Shown piece by piece: positions 16,989 to 25,592 of a DNA stretch of 64,000 nucleotides; within the stretch, counting starts at the first letter, position 1; the number at the start of each line of letters is the position of its first letter. The notes under the pieces are model-generated. The model was not told the DNA's origin and made no database searches. It saw nothing but the letters and a program-made list of their open reading frames with translations. Source of the stretch: Saprospiraceae bacterium (GTDB lineage Bacteria > Bacteroidota > Bacteroidia > Chitinophagales > Saprospiraceae); the NCBI GenBank assembly GCA_041392805.1, contig JAWKLJ010000001.1, forward strand, positions 3,534,001-3,598,000. The letters run 5' to 3'. The translations under genes were made by a program, and so were the position numbers.

Positions 16989-18677
16989 ATGCCAAACCGT
17001 ATTGCCTTAGCTATTTACCTATTCCTATTCATGTTGTCCGCTACTTCCAATTATGCCCAGATGGCCGAAGAAAGTGCCGTAGACCAATTATTTGCCCAAT
17101 GGTCTAACACTTATTCACCTGGTTGCGCCGTCGCTGTCATTAAAGATGGCAATATTATTTATAAAAAAGGCTACGGCATGGCTGATTTGGAACATGATAT
17201 TCCTATCCGTCCTGAAAGTGTTTTTTATATCGGTTCCGTTTCCAAGCAATTTGTAGCAGCCTGTATGCTACTCCTGGATGAGCAAGGTAAAATCGATTTG
17301 GATGCAGATGTGCGCACTTATATCCCAGAATTCCCTGATTATGGCTACCCAATCACGATCAGAAACCTGATCCATCATACCAGCGGTGTTCGAGATAACC
17401 TGACGCTCTGGGAATTAGCAGGCAGGTCTCACCTCGATGAAATCCCTGAGGAAGAAATCTTTGATATGATTTGCCGCCAAAAGGAACTAAACTTTGAGCC
17501 GGGAACCAAATACTTATATAGCAATTCTTGCTACTTTCTAATGAGTATTATTGTCAAAAGAGCTAGTGGGAAATCGCTCAGGGAATATGCTGACGAATAC
17601 ATTTTCCAACCACTTGGCATGCAGCACAGTATTTTTCAGGACAACAACCGCCGAATGATAAAAAACAGGGCATTTGCCTATGGCCAAAACCCCGACGGCT
17701 CCTTCAATAGTATGCTCATGCGTTTTGATTTGGTGGGTTCAGGTGGATTGTATAGCACCGTGGAAGACCTTTTTCGCTGGGATCAAAATTTTTACAACAA
17801 CAAAATTGGCAACCGAGGCCCCGCTTTTATCCAAGATATGCTGACGAATGGACGCTACAAAGATGGCACGGAAGTCGGATATGCTTTTGCCTTGGAAAAT
17901 GGCCATTATAAAGGATTGCCAACGGTGTCCCACGGGGGCGCCCTAGGTGGCTATCGGTCCTTTTATTTACGCTTCCCAGAACAGCATTTTTCCGTTGTTA
18001 TTTTAAGTAACCTGGAAAATTTCCTTCCTGAAAAGCTGGCGGAACAAGTAGCTGATATTTATCTAAAAGACAACTTTGTAGCTGCCCCTTCCACCGCGAT
18101 AGTCAAAAAAGAGTTGCCAACCTTCATTACTTTAAAGCCCAAACAGCTCGACGCAGTCAGTGGCCTATATTGGAATGAAGAGGGAGCCTATTCCCGAAAA
18201 GTATACGTCCGAAATGATACGCTTCGTTATTCCAGAGGAGAAGGAAACGAAAGCGCACTGCTCCCTATTGATGCCCAGCATTTTATCATGGATGACACCA
18301 ATGGCGAGGTGGCCATTCATTTTCAAAAAGCTGAGAAAAATCAACCTGCCCAAATGCTATTCACCGTTGGGAATCAAGAAGCAATCATTTCTACGCAATA
18401 CGAGCCCTATACCTTAGACGAAAAGGCATTAAAGGCTATTCCTGGTCATTACTATTCTTCCGAACTAGATACCCGCTACCAATTGGGCGTCAAGGAGAAG
18501 CAACTTTTTGTGAAAATCAAAAACCAGGATTGGCTTCCGCTTAAGCCCATTAAATCAGACTTATTTACACAGGAGCGGATTGGCCAATTTTACCTCGATT
18601 TTGACAAAAACGGGAACGCAACAGGGTTTCGACTACAAGCTGGCCGAGTCAGGAATTTACTATTCACAAGGCTTTAG
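16989..18677 (+). CDS. secreted serine hydrolase (class C beta-lactamase / D-aminopeptidase-like)
   Basis: A 562-residue protein from ATG 16989, which gives a signal peptide (MPNRIALAIYLFLFMLSATS); the 27 residues encoded upstream are not signal-like. The beta-lactamase domain (PF00144) covers about residues 30-365 and has the three active-site motifs: S-x-x-K in 'YIGSVSKQF', Y-S-N in 'YLYSNSCYF' and H-G-G in 'SHGGALGGYR'. A C-terminal beta-rich region of about 170 residues ('LSGLYWNEEGAYSRKVYVR'-like) is common in Bacteroidota relatives. These enzymes cleave peptides or esters in the periplasm or outside the cell; resistance to beta-lactams should not be assumed. It is a single gene divergent from the SRPBCC gene. 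Confidence 0.93.
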   Translation: MPNRIALAIYLFLFMLSATSNYAQMAEESAVDQLFAQWSNTYSPGCAVAVIKDGNIIYKKGYGMADLEHDIPIRPESVFYIGSVSKQFVAACMLLLDEQGKIDLDADVRTYIPEFPDYGYPITIRNLIHHTSGVRDNLTLWELAGRSHLDEIPEEEIFDMICRQKELNFEPGTKYLYSNSCYFLMSIIVKRASGKSLREYADEYIFQPLGMQHSIFQDNNRRMIKNRAFAYGQNPDGSFNSMLMRFDLVGSGGLYSTVEDLFRWDQNFYNNKIGNRGPAFIQDMLTNGRYKDGTEVGYAFALENGHYKGLPTVSHGGALGGYRSFYLRFPEQHFSVVILSNLENFLPEKLAEQVADIYLKDNFVAAPSTAIVKKELPTFITLKPKQLDAVSGLYWNEEGAYSRKVYVRNDTLRYSRGEGNESALLPIDAQHFIMDDTNGEVAIHFQKAEKNQPAQMLFTVGNQEAIISTQYEPYTLDEKALKAIPGHYYSSELDTRYQLGVKEKQLFVKIKNQDWLPLKPIKSDLFTQERIGQFYLDFDKNGNATGFRLQAGRVRNLLFTRL

Positions 18678-18810
18678 AGCTTGAACATTTTGATCCTTTG
18701 CGTCGTGACATAGCAGTAATCTCAGCATGGGATTGTTTAGTATGATCACTCTTAGAGGGGAGCAGCCAAGCGCTTAACATCTCATTTGCATTCATTGGGA
18801 GCTTATTAAC

Positions 18811-18840
18811 ACTGTCTTCAAATAAGCCCCAATACCTTTG
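18811..18840 (+). promoter_or_regulatory. probable promoter of the thioredoxin-TPR gene
   Basis: TACCTTTG at 18833-18840 is an exact TAnnTTTG -7 box, 28 bp before the ATG at 18869. The -33 position, 18 bp upstream, reads ACTG and is a poor match. Confidence 0.45.
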
Positions 18841-18868
18841 TGAAACTTATTAACTATTCACAAAGCTT

Positions 18869-19753
18869 ATGCAGATGAAAGCAATAATCAACCTTATCCT
18901 ATGCTTGTTTTATTGTACAAGCTGGGTTTATGCTCAACAGTCCTACTTAGATCAAAGGGGGCAAAAACAAATATGGGGCGTGCTGGACATTGCCCATTTA
19001 GAGGAACCGCCTTTTCAGGATTGGTTTGCCGACAACTACCATAATTTCCAACCTTCCTTAAATGAAGATTTTCCTTTGGATGCCTTAAGGGATACAAAGG
19101 TGACTATCTTCCTGGGTACCTGGTGTGGTGATAGCAAATATTGGGTCCCCAGGTTTTTGAAATTGTGGGATGAATTAGGTCTAGATCGAAAGCAATTGGA
19201 GATGGTTGGGCTTCACAATGATTCGGAGCATTACAAACAAGGGCCCAAAGGAGAAGAATTAGGTCTTAATATTCACCGGGTGCCAACGTTTATCTTTCAC
19301 CAAGGAGGAACAGAAATCGGACGTATGGTAGAAAGTCCATTAAATTCCCTGGAAACGGATATTGCGCAAATAGGATTGGGCCTTCCTTCCAAGCCCAGGT
19401 ATAGGGGTGCCAGTTACCTGCACGAACAATTTAGCATGTACTTGTTAGATAGCTTGCAGGAGCAATCAACTGCCATTTTGCGTGCCATTGTTAAAGAGGT
19501 ACATACCGCTAGCGAACTCAACACCTACGGTTATGTGCTAAAGGCCGCCAAACAATATGAGCAGGCCCTATTTGTTTTTCAATTAAACACGCGGTTATTT
19601 CCACACCACCCCAATGTATATGATAGTCTGGGTGAAATGTATGTCACATTGGAAAAATATGAAAAGGCAAGAAATTGTTATAAGGAAGTGCTTCGTCTCA
19701 AGCCTGATGATGAAAATGCGCTTAAGGTTTTACAGGAAATAGAAGGGAAATAA
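18869..19753 (+). CDS. secreted thioredoxin-like protein with TPR tail
   Basis: A 294-residue exported protein: signal peptide at residues 1-24 (ending WVYAQQ), thioredoxin-like fold at about 60-165 with 'TIFLGTWCGDSKYWVPRF', and two or three TPR units at 205-290 ('YDSLGEMYVTLEKYEKARNC'). The active-site motif is WCGDS, with only one cysteine in place of CxxC, so classical disulfide exchange is unlikely; this variant is frequent in Bacteroidota thioredoxin-family proteins. 'HRVPTFIFHQGG' supplies the cis-proline. It stands alone, convergent with rny across a long inverted repeat. Function is uncertain. Confidence 0.88.
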   Translation: MQMKAIINLILCLFYCTSWVYAQQSYLDQRGQKQIWGVLDIAHLEEPPFQDWFADNYHNFQPSLNEDFPLDALRDTKVTIFLGTWCGDSKYWVPRFLKLWDELGLDRKQLEMVGLHNDSEHYKQGPKGEELGLNIHRVPTFIFHQGGTEIGRMVESPLNSLETDIAQIGLGLPSKPRYRGASYLHEQFSMYLLDSLQEQSTAILRAIVKEVHTASELNTYGYVLKAAKQYEQALFVFQLNTRLFPHHPNVYDSLGEMYVTLEKYEKARNCYKEVLRLKPDDENALKVLQEIEGK

Positions 19754-19797
19754 TCAATCTCGATTCTTTGCTGAGATGATTTCGCGGCCTTTTTAGG

Positions 19798-19887
19798 GGA
19801 CGTAGAGGTATTGGAGGAATGAAGTTAATGGAGAATAAGCTAATTTAAGCCCTCCAATAACGCTACCTCTCCAATAACTCCACGTCC
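19798..19887. repeat. long imperfect inverted repeat between convergent genes
   Basis: Arms of 36 bp at 19798-19833 and 19852-19887 share GGACGTnGAG and TATTGGAG in the outer half and ATTGGAG-like sequence in the inner half, around an 18-bp loop. It fills the spacer between the thioredoxin-TPR gene and rny. No T-run follows, so it is not a classical terminator; it could still fold in both transcripts. Confidence 0.65.
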
Positions 19888-19914
19888 AACCCTCAAGAAT
19901 GCCCTATCTTTATT

Positions 19915-21597
19915 TTATCTCGCAAAAGAAACCGCTCGTTTCTCTCGAATCACAGTCACCTTGATTTGCCCAGGGTACTGCATCTCGTCCTGGATTTTCT
20001 GAGAAATCATAAAGGACAGATCATCGGCGTATTGATCCGTTACTTTTTCAGATTCAACAATTACCCGAAGTTCACGGCCAGCCTGCATGGCGTAGGCTTT
20101 TTGTACCCCTTCATGGGCAAGTGCAATTTCTTCGAGTTCGCCAATGCGCTTGAGGTAGCTTTCAAGAATTTCGCGACGGGCGCCTGGGCGAGCACCAGAA
20201 ATGGCATCACAAGCCTGAACGATGGGTGAAATAATATTATTCATTTCTACTTCATCGTGGTGGGCTCCTACCGCATTACAGATGACGGCAACTTCTTTGT
20301 ATTTTTCACAAATCTTCATCCCTAAAATAGCATGAGAAAGTTCGCTTTCTTCTTCTGCTACTTTTCCAATATCATGGAGGAGTCCGGCTCTTTTTGCCAA
20401 TTTAACCTGCTTGGGTGCAAGGCCTAGTTCGGCAGCCATAATGGCACAAAGATGAGCTGTTTCGATAGAGTGTTTCAAAAGGTTTTGGCCATAAGAAGAA
20501 CGGTAGCGCATTCGGCCCACCATTTTAACCAGGTAGGCGTCGAGTCCATGAAGATCGAGTTCAATCACGGTGCGTTCGCCAATCTCTACAATTTGTTCAT
20601 CTAACTGCTTACGTGTTTTGGCAACCACTTCTTCGATGCGGGCAGGGTGAATTCGACCATCTGCCACCAACCGTTTGAGGGCAAGGCGACAAACCTCCCG
20701 GCGAATAGGGTCAAAACTGGAAATCACAATAGCCTCAGGGGTGTCATCGACAACGATCTCAGCACCAGTAGCGGCTTCGAGTGCTCTGATATTACGTCCT
20801 TCCCGACCAATGATTTGTCCTTTGAGGTCATCCGATTCGAGGTTGAAGACAGAAACGGTGTTTTCGATGGTGTATTCGGCGCACATCCTTTGGATGCTCT
20901 GGATAACAATTTTTTTAGCCTCTTTATTAGCCGTAACTTTTGCTTGCTCGATGGTTTCTTTTATGATAGCCATCGCGTCAGTTTCTGATTTGGCCTTCAC
21001 TGCTTCTAATAATTGTTCCTTGGCTTCTTGTTCTGAAAGTTTAGCAACAGTTTCTAAAGCTTTGATATGCTTTTCATTAGCAGAGTCGAGTTCTTCTTTT
21101 TTCTTTGCAACGATTTTCAGTTGGGTATCCAGGTTTTCTCGGATGTGATTGATATCCGCCTCTTTTTGCTCTAGTTCCTGCCGCTGATTGTCAATTTGCT
21201 GCTGCTGATCTTTAATTTTTTCAAATTTAGGTCTCAATTCCGCTTCTTGCGCTTTCAGCTCCATTTCCCTTTCCTTCATCAAGACCACATGTTCTGCTTT
21301 GCTACTTTCAAACTCTACTTTGAGGCGAGCAAATCGCTCCTTTGCCTCTGCTATCTTACGCTGTTTAGTCTTTTCATTATTGATCTCCGCTTTAGCGATG
21401 AGGTTGTCTGCTTTGGTTTTTGCTTCATTCAATATTCGTTGAGAAGATAGGCGAGCTTCCTGGATTTGCTGATCCGCCTTGGCATTCATCTCTTCTATCT
21501 TTGTCAGTTGTGCTTTTTTCCCGAATATGTTGACGATCACATAACCTATGATAGCGCCGACTACTAGTCCTATTAGTAATCCTATACCAATATCCAT
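19915..21597 (-). CDS. rny: ribonuclease Y
   Basis: A 560-residue RNase Y, a membrane-anchored endoribonuclease that starts mRNA turnover. Residues 1-25 are the anchor (MDIGIGLLIGLVVGAIIGYV), 30-210 a long coiled coil, about 245-310 the KH RNA-binding domain ('GQIIGREGRNIRALE'), and about 375-470 the HD phosphodiesterase domain with 'LLHDIGK'. The C-terminal region 'MQYPGQIKVTVIREKRA' is the usual end. Length is slightly above the common 520. It is the last gene of the pheT / coiled-coil / zapA / rny set, 93 bp after zapA. Confidence 0.97.
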   Translation of the reverse strand: MDIGIGLLIGLVVGAIIGYVIVNIFGKKAQLTKIEEMNAKADQQIQEARLSSQRILNEAKTKADNLIAKAEINNEKTKQRKIAEAKERFARLKVEFESSKAEHVVLMKEREMELKAQEAELRPKFEKIKDQQQQIDNQRQELEQKEADINHIRENLDTQLKIVAKKKEELDSANEKHIKALETVAKLSEQEAKEQLLEAVKAKSETDAMAIIKETIEQAKVTANKEAKKIVIQSIQRMCAEYTIENTVSVFNLESDDLKGQIIGREGRNIRALEAATGAEIVVDDTPEAIVISSFDPIRREVCRLALKRLVADGRIHPARIEEVVAKTRKQLDEQIVEIGERTVIELDLHGLDAYLVKMVGRMRYRSSYGQNLLKHSIETAHLCAIMAAELGLAPKQVKLAKRAGLLHDIGKVAEEESELSHAILGMKICEKYKEVAVICNAVGAHHDEVEMNNIISPIVQACDAISGARPGARREILESYLKRIGELEEIALAHEGVQKAYAMQAGRELRVIVESEKVTDQYADDLSFMISQKIQDEMQYPGQIKVTVIREKRAVSFAR

Positions 21598-21690
21598 CTT
21601 TCATTCAATTTATATGGTGAAATAATTATTTTCAAAGGCGCAAAAGAACCATTGTTCCTTTACCCACAAACCAAATAAACAGTAGAGAAA

Positions 21691-21990
21691 TCAGGATAGC
21701 AGTTGTTCGAGAAGCGCATCTATTTGAGAGATTTTTTCTTCAATGCCATTGGATGGAGAAGAGGTTTGATTTTGTTGGGCTTTATGTAAATCAACCGCAT
21801 AAGTAAGGATTGCCATGGAAAGGCAATCTTGCTTATCTTTATTGGTATAGGTTAACTGAAAACGATTTATTTTTTCGTTAACTTCTTTTACAATACGCCG
21901 AATAGTAGGTTCATCACCCTCTTTAATCTTTAAGGGATAGGGCCTTCCTGCAATAAGCACCGTTATTTGTTTGGTTTCTTGCCCTTCCAT
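21691..21990 (-). CDS. zapA: cell division protein ZapA
   Basis: A 99-residue ZapA. The N-terminal globular part has 'ITVLIAGRPYPLKIKEGDEP' and the C-terminal part is a helical dimerisation region ending in an acidic coiled coil (IEEKISQIDALLEQLLS). ZapA binds FtsZ and bundles protofilaments at the division site. It follows the coiled-coil gene by 3 bp and precedes rny; this order is conserved in Bacteroidota. In other phyla a 6S RNA gene follows zapA, but the 93-bp gap to rny leaves no room for one. Confidence 0.93.
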   Translation of the reverse strand: MEGQETKQITVLIAGRPYPLKIKEGDEPTIRRIVKEVNEKINRFQLTYTNKDKQDCLSMAILTYAVDLHKAQQNQTSSPSNGIEEKISQIDALLEQLLS

Positions 21991-21993
21991 ATC

Positions 21994-22293
21994 CTAAGGA
22001 TTATTACTTAACCACTCAATACACTTATCTATTTCTTTTATGTATTGATCCAATTGCTGTTTCAGCTCAATAGAATGCTCTGACTCGTTCACATGCTGCT
22101 TCTCCAACATCCCCTGTGTCTTATCTAATTTATCTTTTAACGTCATGACTGCCCCTTTTTGTTTATCAAGGTCAGTTTTTAAACGTTCGTTTTCGTTTTT
22201 AAGGTTTTTATTTTCTTGTATAAAGCGATCTAGCTTAAGTGCAAGTTGCCTTATTTTCAATTCAATATTATCAATTTTTTCCGAAACATTCAT
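21994..22293 (-). CDS. small coiled-coil protein, ZapB-like in size and context
   Basis: A 99-residue protein that is nearly all heptad-repeat coiled coil (residues 5-95: IDNIELKIRQLALKLDRFIQ, then LKNENERLKTDL), with no membrane segment. It ends 3 bp before zapA and starts 60 bp after pheT, so it is in the same transcript. Proteins of this length and place occur throughout Bacteroidota and are annotated as hypothetical. By analogy with the coiled-coil ZapB of proteobacteria, which binds ZapA, it may be a divisome linker; that is inference from context and structure only. Confidence 0.85.
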   Translation of the reverse strand: MNVSEKIDNIELKIRQLALKLDRFIQENKNLKNENERLKTDLDKQKGAVMTLKDKLDKTQGMLEKQHVNESEHSIELKQQLDQYIKEIDKCIEWLSNNP

Positions 22294-22353
22294 GCGGTCA
22301 TGGTTGTTCCTGGGTAGCTAAGAGGAATGAAAAACAATTAATTTTCATTAAAA

Positions 22354-24795
22354 TCACCTGATAGCTGCTCCCATTTGGGATTCGTAAGCTTGTATCATTT
22401 TTTGCATCACCTTGTCTACTTCGCTGTCTATCAAGGTCTTAGTGGGGTCTTCAAAAATAAAGCTTACAGCGTAAGATTTTTTACCTTTACCCAGTTGTTC
22501 CTCATTGACATATACGTCAAACAAGTTGATATCTTTAATGAGTTTTTTGCCGATTTTCGCGGCAGTAGCTGCAATATCACTAAATTTTACCGAATTATCA
22601 ATAACAAGTGCTAAATCTCTACGCATACTAGGGAACTTGTTGAGATCCGCTATCTTATGCTGTTGCTTGCCCAAAGATCCAAGGATAGCATCCCAATTGA
22701 AATCCGCATAAAAAACAGCGTTTCGAATTCCCATCTGCTTAGTGATTTTACCCGCTACCTGGCCAAAAGTAACCATAGATTTTGGTCCACGATGGTAGTG
22801 CGTTGCGTAGGCAAACGGCTCTCCTTCTATTTGGCTAACCTGATAAGTTGCTATACCTAATCGTTCTAAAACCATGTGCACAAGCGCCTTCAGCGTAAAG
22901 AAGGTAACCTCGCCAGCCTCCTTATTCAACCATCCTTCTCCTTTTTTTTGGCCGCTAAGGAAAAGGCTAAGGTGGCCTTGTTCTTTGTATTGATCACCTA
23001 TCTTTCGATAGCTCCTTCCAAATTCAAACAGCTTTAAGTCGTTTTGTCGGCGATTTTGATTGTGTAAAACGGCTTCCAAACCACTGACAAGCATCGTAGG
23101 GCGCATGATATCCAAGTGAACATTGGATGTATTGTTGACGTATACGAGTTCTTCGGCCGGAACGTTGCTTAACATGCTTTTATAATACCTCGATTCACTA
23201 AGGGAAAGGGCCATAATTTCATGGAATCCATTTCCTACCAGTACATCACTGATGCGATCCCGAATCAGCGCGGGGTCAGGTTGCCGGGAAAAAACCACAG
23301 CATTTCGGAAGTGGGTAGGTAATGGTACATTATTGAACCCATAAATGCGCAGAATTTCCTCAATAACATCTGCAGGCCGGGTTACATCCGCTTTATTCGT
23401 AGGGACAGCCACCGTAAAGGTAGTCGCTGTTTCGCTTACCATTTCCATTTCCAACGCAGCCAGGATTTCTTTTATTTTCTCTTTGGATAAATCTACACCT
23501 ATCAAACGATTGACATGCTGATAACTTACTTCAACCGCTTGAGGCTGAATAGGGGTGGGGTAGATATCGACCACCGCCGAGGCTATTTCGCCATTCCCTA
23601 GTTCTTTGATGAGCATAGCTGCTCGTTTTAAGGCCTGTACCGTAATATTAGGATCACTTCCTTTTTCAAAGACTTTCGCTGCATCCGTACGAAGGTTATG
23701 CCGCATACTGGAACGACGGATATACTTGGCATTAAAATGCGCTGCTTCCAGGAAAATATTTTTCGTATTGTCTTTTACACCTGAATGCAGGCCACCAAAT
23801 ACCCCACCAATACACATGCCTTTGGAGGCCCCATCACAAATCATAAGGTCTTCGGCATCCAGGCTTCGTTCCACCTCATCCAAAGATAAAAAATTGGTGC
23901 CGGTAGGAAGGGTTTTGACGATGATCTTGCGATCTGTCACCTGATCTAGGTCAAATGCATGTAAGGGCTGACCATATTCGTGTAGGACAAAATTGGTAAT
24001 GTCAACGATGTTGTTAATTGGACGAACACCAACCGCCGCCAATCGCTTTTTTAACCAGGCTGGTGATTCCTGAATACTTACATTTTTGATCGATACGCCG
24101 GAATAGCGCGGACAAGCTAGGGTATTTTCTACCACAACCTCAACAGGAAGGTCGGTGTTATCAATTTTAAAGCTGCTGATATCGGGCATTTTAACAGCTA
24201 TATCTTGCCCTTGACTTATTTTAAGGGCAGCGGCAAGGTCTTTGGCAACCCCCAGGTGATTAGTCGCATCAGAACGATTGGGGGTTAGACCAATCTCATA
24301 GACGTAATCCGTTTCTAAATTGAAATAGGTTCGAGCAGTCGTTCCTACCGGGGTATCTCCGGGTAAAATAAGAATACCTGCATGGCTTTTGCCAATTCCC
24401 AATTCATCTTCCGCACAAATCATACCATTGGAAGTCTCCCCACGTATTTTCCCTTTCTTAATCGTAAGTGGTTCTCCTTCCGTGGGATGAAGGGTCGTTC
24501 CAATCGTTGCAACAAGTACTTTTTGCCCAGCAGCCACATTGGGTGCACCACAAACAATTTCCAGCGCCTCTTCTGCGCCAACATCTACTTTGGTCAGCGA
24601 TAGTTTATCTGCATTAGGGTGTTTTTCACATTCCAAAACGTGTCCAACCACAACGCCTTCCAAACCACCTGGAATCCCTTCTACTGCTTCCATTCCCTCC
24701 ACTTCCAGTCCAATCGCTGTTAGTACTTCAGATAATGATTCGGGGCTTAGTCTGATATCTAGATAATCTTTTAGCCAGTTGAGCGATACTTTCAT
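22354..24795 (-). CDS. pheT: phenylalanine-tRNA ligase beta subunit
   Basis: An 813-residue PheT, part of the alpha2-beta2 enzyme that charges tRNA(Phe). The start at 24795 gives the canonical N-terminus MKVSLNWLKDYLDI; an in-frame ATG at 24861 would lie upstream of the promoter box at 24818-24825. Domains in order: tRNA-binding OB fold (about 42-150, 'GHVLECEKHPNADKLSLTKV'), B3/B4 editing domain (about 210-390), B5 (about 400-470), catalytic-like core, and the C-terminal ferredoxin-fold anticodon-binding domain (about 720-813, 'KFPSMRRDLALVIDNSVKF'). pheS is not adjacent. It leads the run with the division and RNase Y genes. Confidence 0.97.
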   Translation of the reverse strand: MKVSLNWLKDYLDIRLSPESLSEVLTAIGLEVEGMEAVEGIPGGLEGVVVGHVLECEKHPNADKLSLTKVDVGAEEALEIVCGAPNVAAGQKVLVATIGTTLHPTEGEPLTIKKGKIRGETSNGMICAEDELGIGKSHAGILILPGDTPVGTTARTYFNLETDYVYEIGLTPNRSDATNHLGVAKDLAAALKISQGQDIAVKMPDISSFKIDNTDLPVEVVVENTLACPRYSGVSIKNVSIQESPAWLKKRLAAVGVRPINNIVDITNFVLHEYGQPLHAFDLDQVTDRKIIVKTLPTGTNFLSLDEVERSLDAEDLMICDGASKGMCIGGVFGGLHSGVKDNTKNIFLEAAHFNAKYIRRSSMRHNLRTDAAKVFEKGSDPNITVQALKRAAMLIKELGNGEIASAVVDIYPTPIQPQAVEVSYQHVNRLIGVDLSKEKIKEILAALEMEMVSETATTFTVAVPTNKADVTRPADVIEEILRIYGFNNVPLPTHFRNAVVFSRQPDPALIRDRISDVLVGNGFHEIMALSLSESRYYKSMLSNVPAEELVYVNNTSNVHLDIMRPTMLVSGLEAVLHNQNRRQNDLKLFEFGRSYRKIGDQYKEQGHLSLFLSGQKKGEGWLNKEAGEVTFFTLKALVHMVLERLGIATYQVSQIEGEPFAYATHYHRGPKSMVTFGQVAGKITKQMGIRNAVFYADFNWDAILGSLGKQQHKIADLNKFPSMRRDLALVIDNSVKFSDIAATAAKIGKKLIKDINLFDVYVNEEQLGKGKKSYAVSFIFEDPTKTLIDSEVDKVMQKMIQAYESQMGAAIR

Positions 24796-24817
24796 GCTAT
24801 TTTTGTATTTGAAAGCG

Positions 24818-24825
24818 CAAAGATA
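24818..24825 (-). promoter_or_regulatory. -7 promoter box of pheT
   Basis: On the minus strand the sequence reads TATCTTTG, an exact TAnnTTTG -7 element, 22 bp upstream of the pheT ATG at 24795. No clear -33 TTTG was found at 17-20 bp upstream. Confidence 0.5.
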
Positions 24826-24889
24826 GCTAAATGAAACAAAAGTTGCGCCTTTATACAACAAGCATCTTTGAAGAGGGAAAGGTTCCTCC

Positions 24890-24956
24890 AGCCATCAGTA
24901 AGACATCAGAAGTTTACCTTAGTCCTCTCCTGGTAAAACTTCTGATGTCTATGGCT
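24890..24956. repeat. strong hairpin just after the 24961-25362 gene
   Basis: Arms 24890-24918 and 24932-24956 pair through a perfect 14-bp core (AGACATCAGAAGTT), an inner ACC/GGT with one bulged A, and an outer AGCCAT/ATGGCT separated by a 5-nt bulge. The loop is 13 nt. The hairpin starts 4 bp after the stop codon of the upstream minus-strand gene and lies before the pheT promoter. There is no T-run, so it is a transcript-end or processing structure, or a dispersed palindrome. Confidence 0.7.
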
Positions 24957-24960
24957 AAAC

Positions 24961-25362
24961 CTACACGACTATAAACTTTTTAGCAAAAACATCCACCGAG
25001 TCTTTCCCGTTCGGCAAATAAGCCTGAATCTTCTTAAATTCAAATTGATCTCCAGTAGACAAGCCCTTTAGCTGTGCCATCATTTGGGCACTTAATTCAT
25101 TGGAATCAGCTTGGTAATAACTTGTCTCTCCGGCCTTTGTAATGGCCAAAGTATAGGTAAAAATGCGGGAGCCTCTTGCACAACCATCTACCTGTAATTC
25201 ACACTGTTGCTGTAGTTCTTTTAAGGTAATTTCTCCGCCCATTTTGTTGGCAAAAACGAGGTATGCGCCCCCTACAGGAGTATCATAAACAGGATTTGCA
25301 GTAAAAGCGCTTGTGAGCGCCAAAATGCCGATTAAAAACATTAATTTTTTGACGTTTTTCAT
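24961..25362 (-). CDS. hypothetical small secreted protein
   Basis: A 133-residue protein from ATG 25362, where a signal peptide begins (MKNVKKLMFLIGILALTSAF). The longer reading frame to 25536 overlaps the region upstream of the divergent kinase and is not signal-like. The mature part (about 110 residues) contains 'LKELQQQCELQVDGCARGSR' with two cysteines that could pair, and 'YQADSNELSAQMMAQLKGLS'. I do not recognise a family. Its start faces that of a LytS-type kinase across 230 bp, so it could be a target or partner of that system; this is inference. A strong hairpin follows its stop. Confidence 0.75.
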   Translation of the reverse strand: MKNVKKLMFLIGILALTSAFTANPVYDTPVGGAYLVFANKMGGEITLKELQQQCELQVDGCARGSRIFTYTLAITKAGETSYYQADSNELSAQMMAQLKGLSTGDQFEFKKIQAYLPNGKDSVDVFAKKFIVV

Positions 25363-25592
25363 GTTTTTATATTTTTTGATAGAAAATGGATACGATGAGC
25401 AAGGTAGGCCATATTGCAAAGCAAAAAACAAAAAGAAGACCAACGACGAGAGAAGGTAGGACAACAACATTCCCGCCTGTAGTTCTTGCATAGAAGTCGA
25501 AAAAGGACGGTATGATGTCGTTTGGCTACACGGCATCGTATTTCCTCTATTTTCACCAATTGATGTTAGGTTTTTTAGCTTTATTTAGGCAT

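Noticed and set aside
21598..21690. 6S RNA gene after zapA, as found in proteobacteria
   Set aside because: The gap is only 93 bp, too short for a 6S RNA of about 180 nt, and no fitting fold was seen.
24796..24861. Longer pheT start at 24861
   Set aside because: It would add 22 residues absent from the family and lies upstream of the -7 box at 24818-24825.
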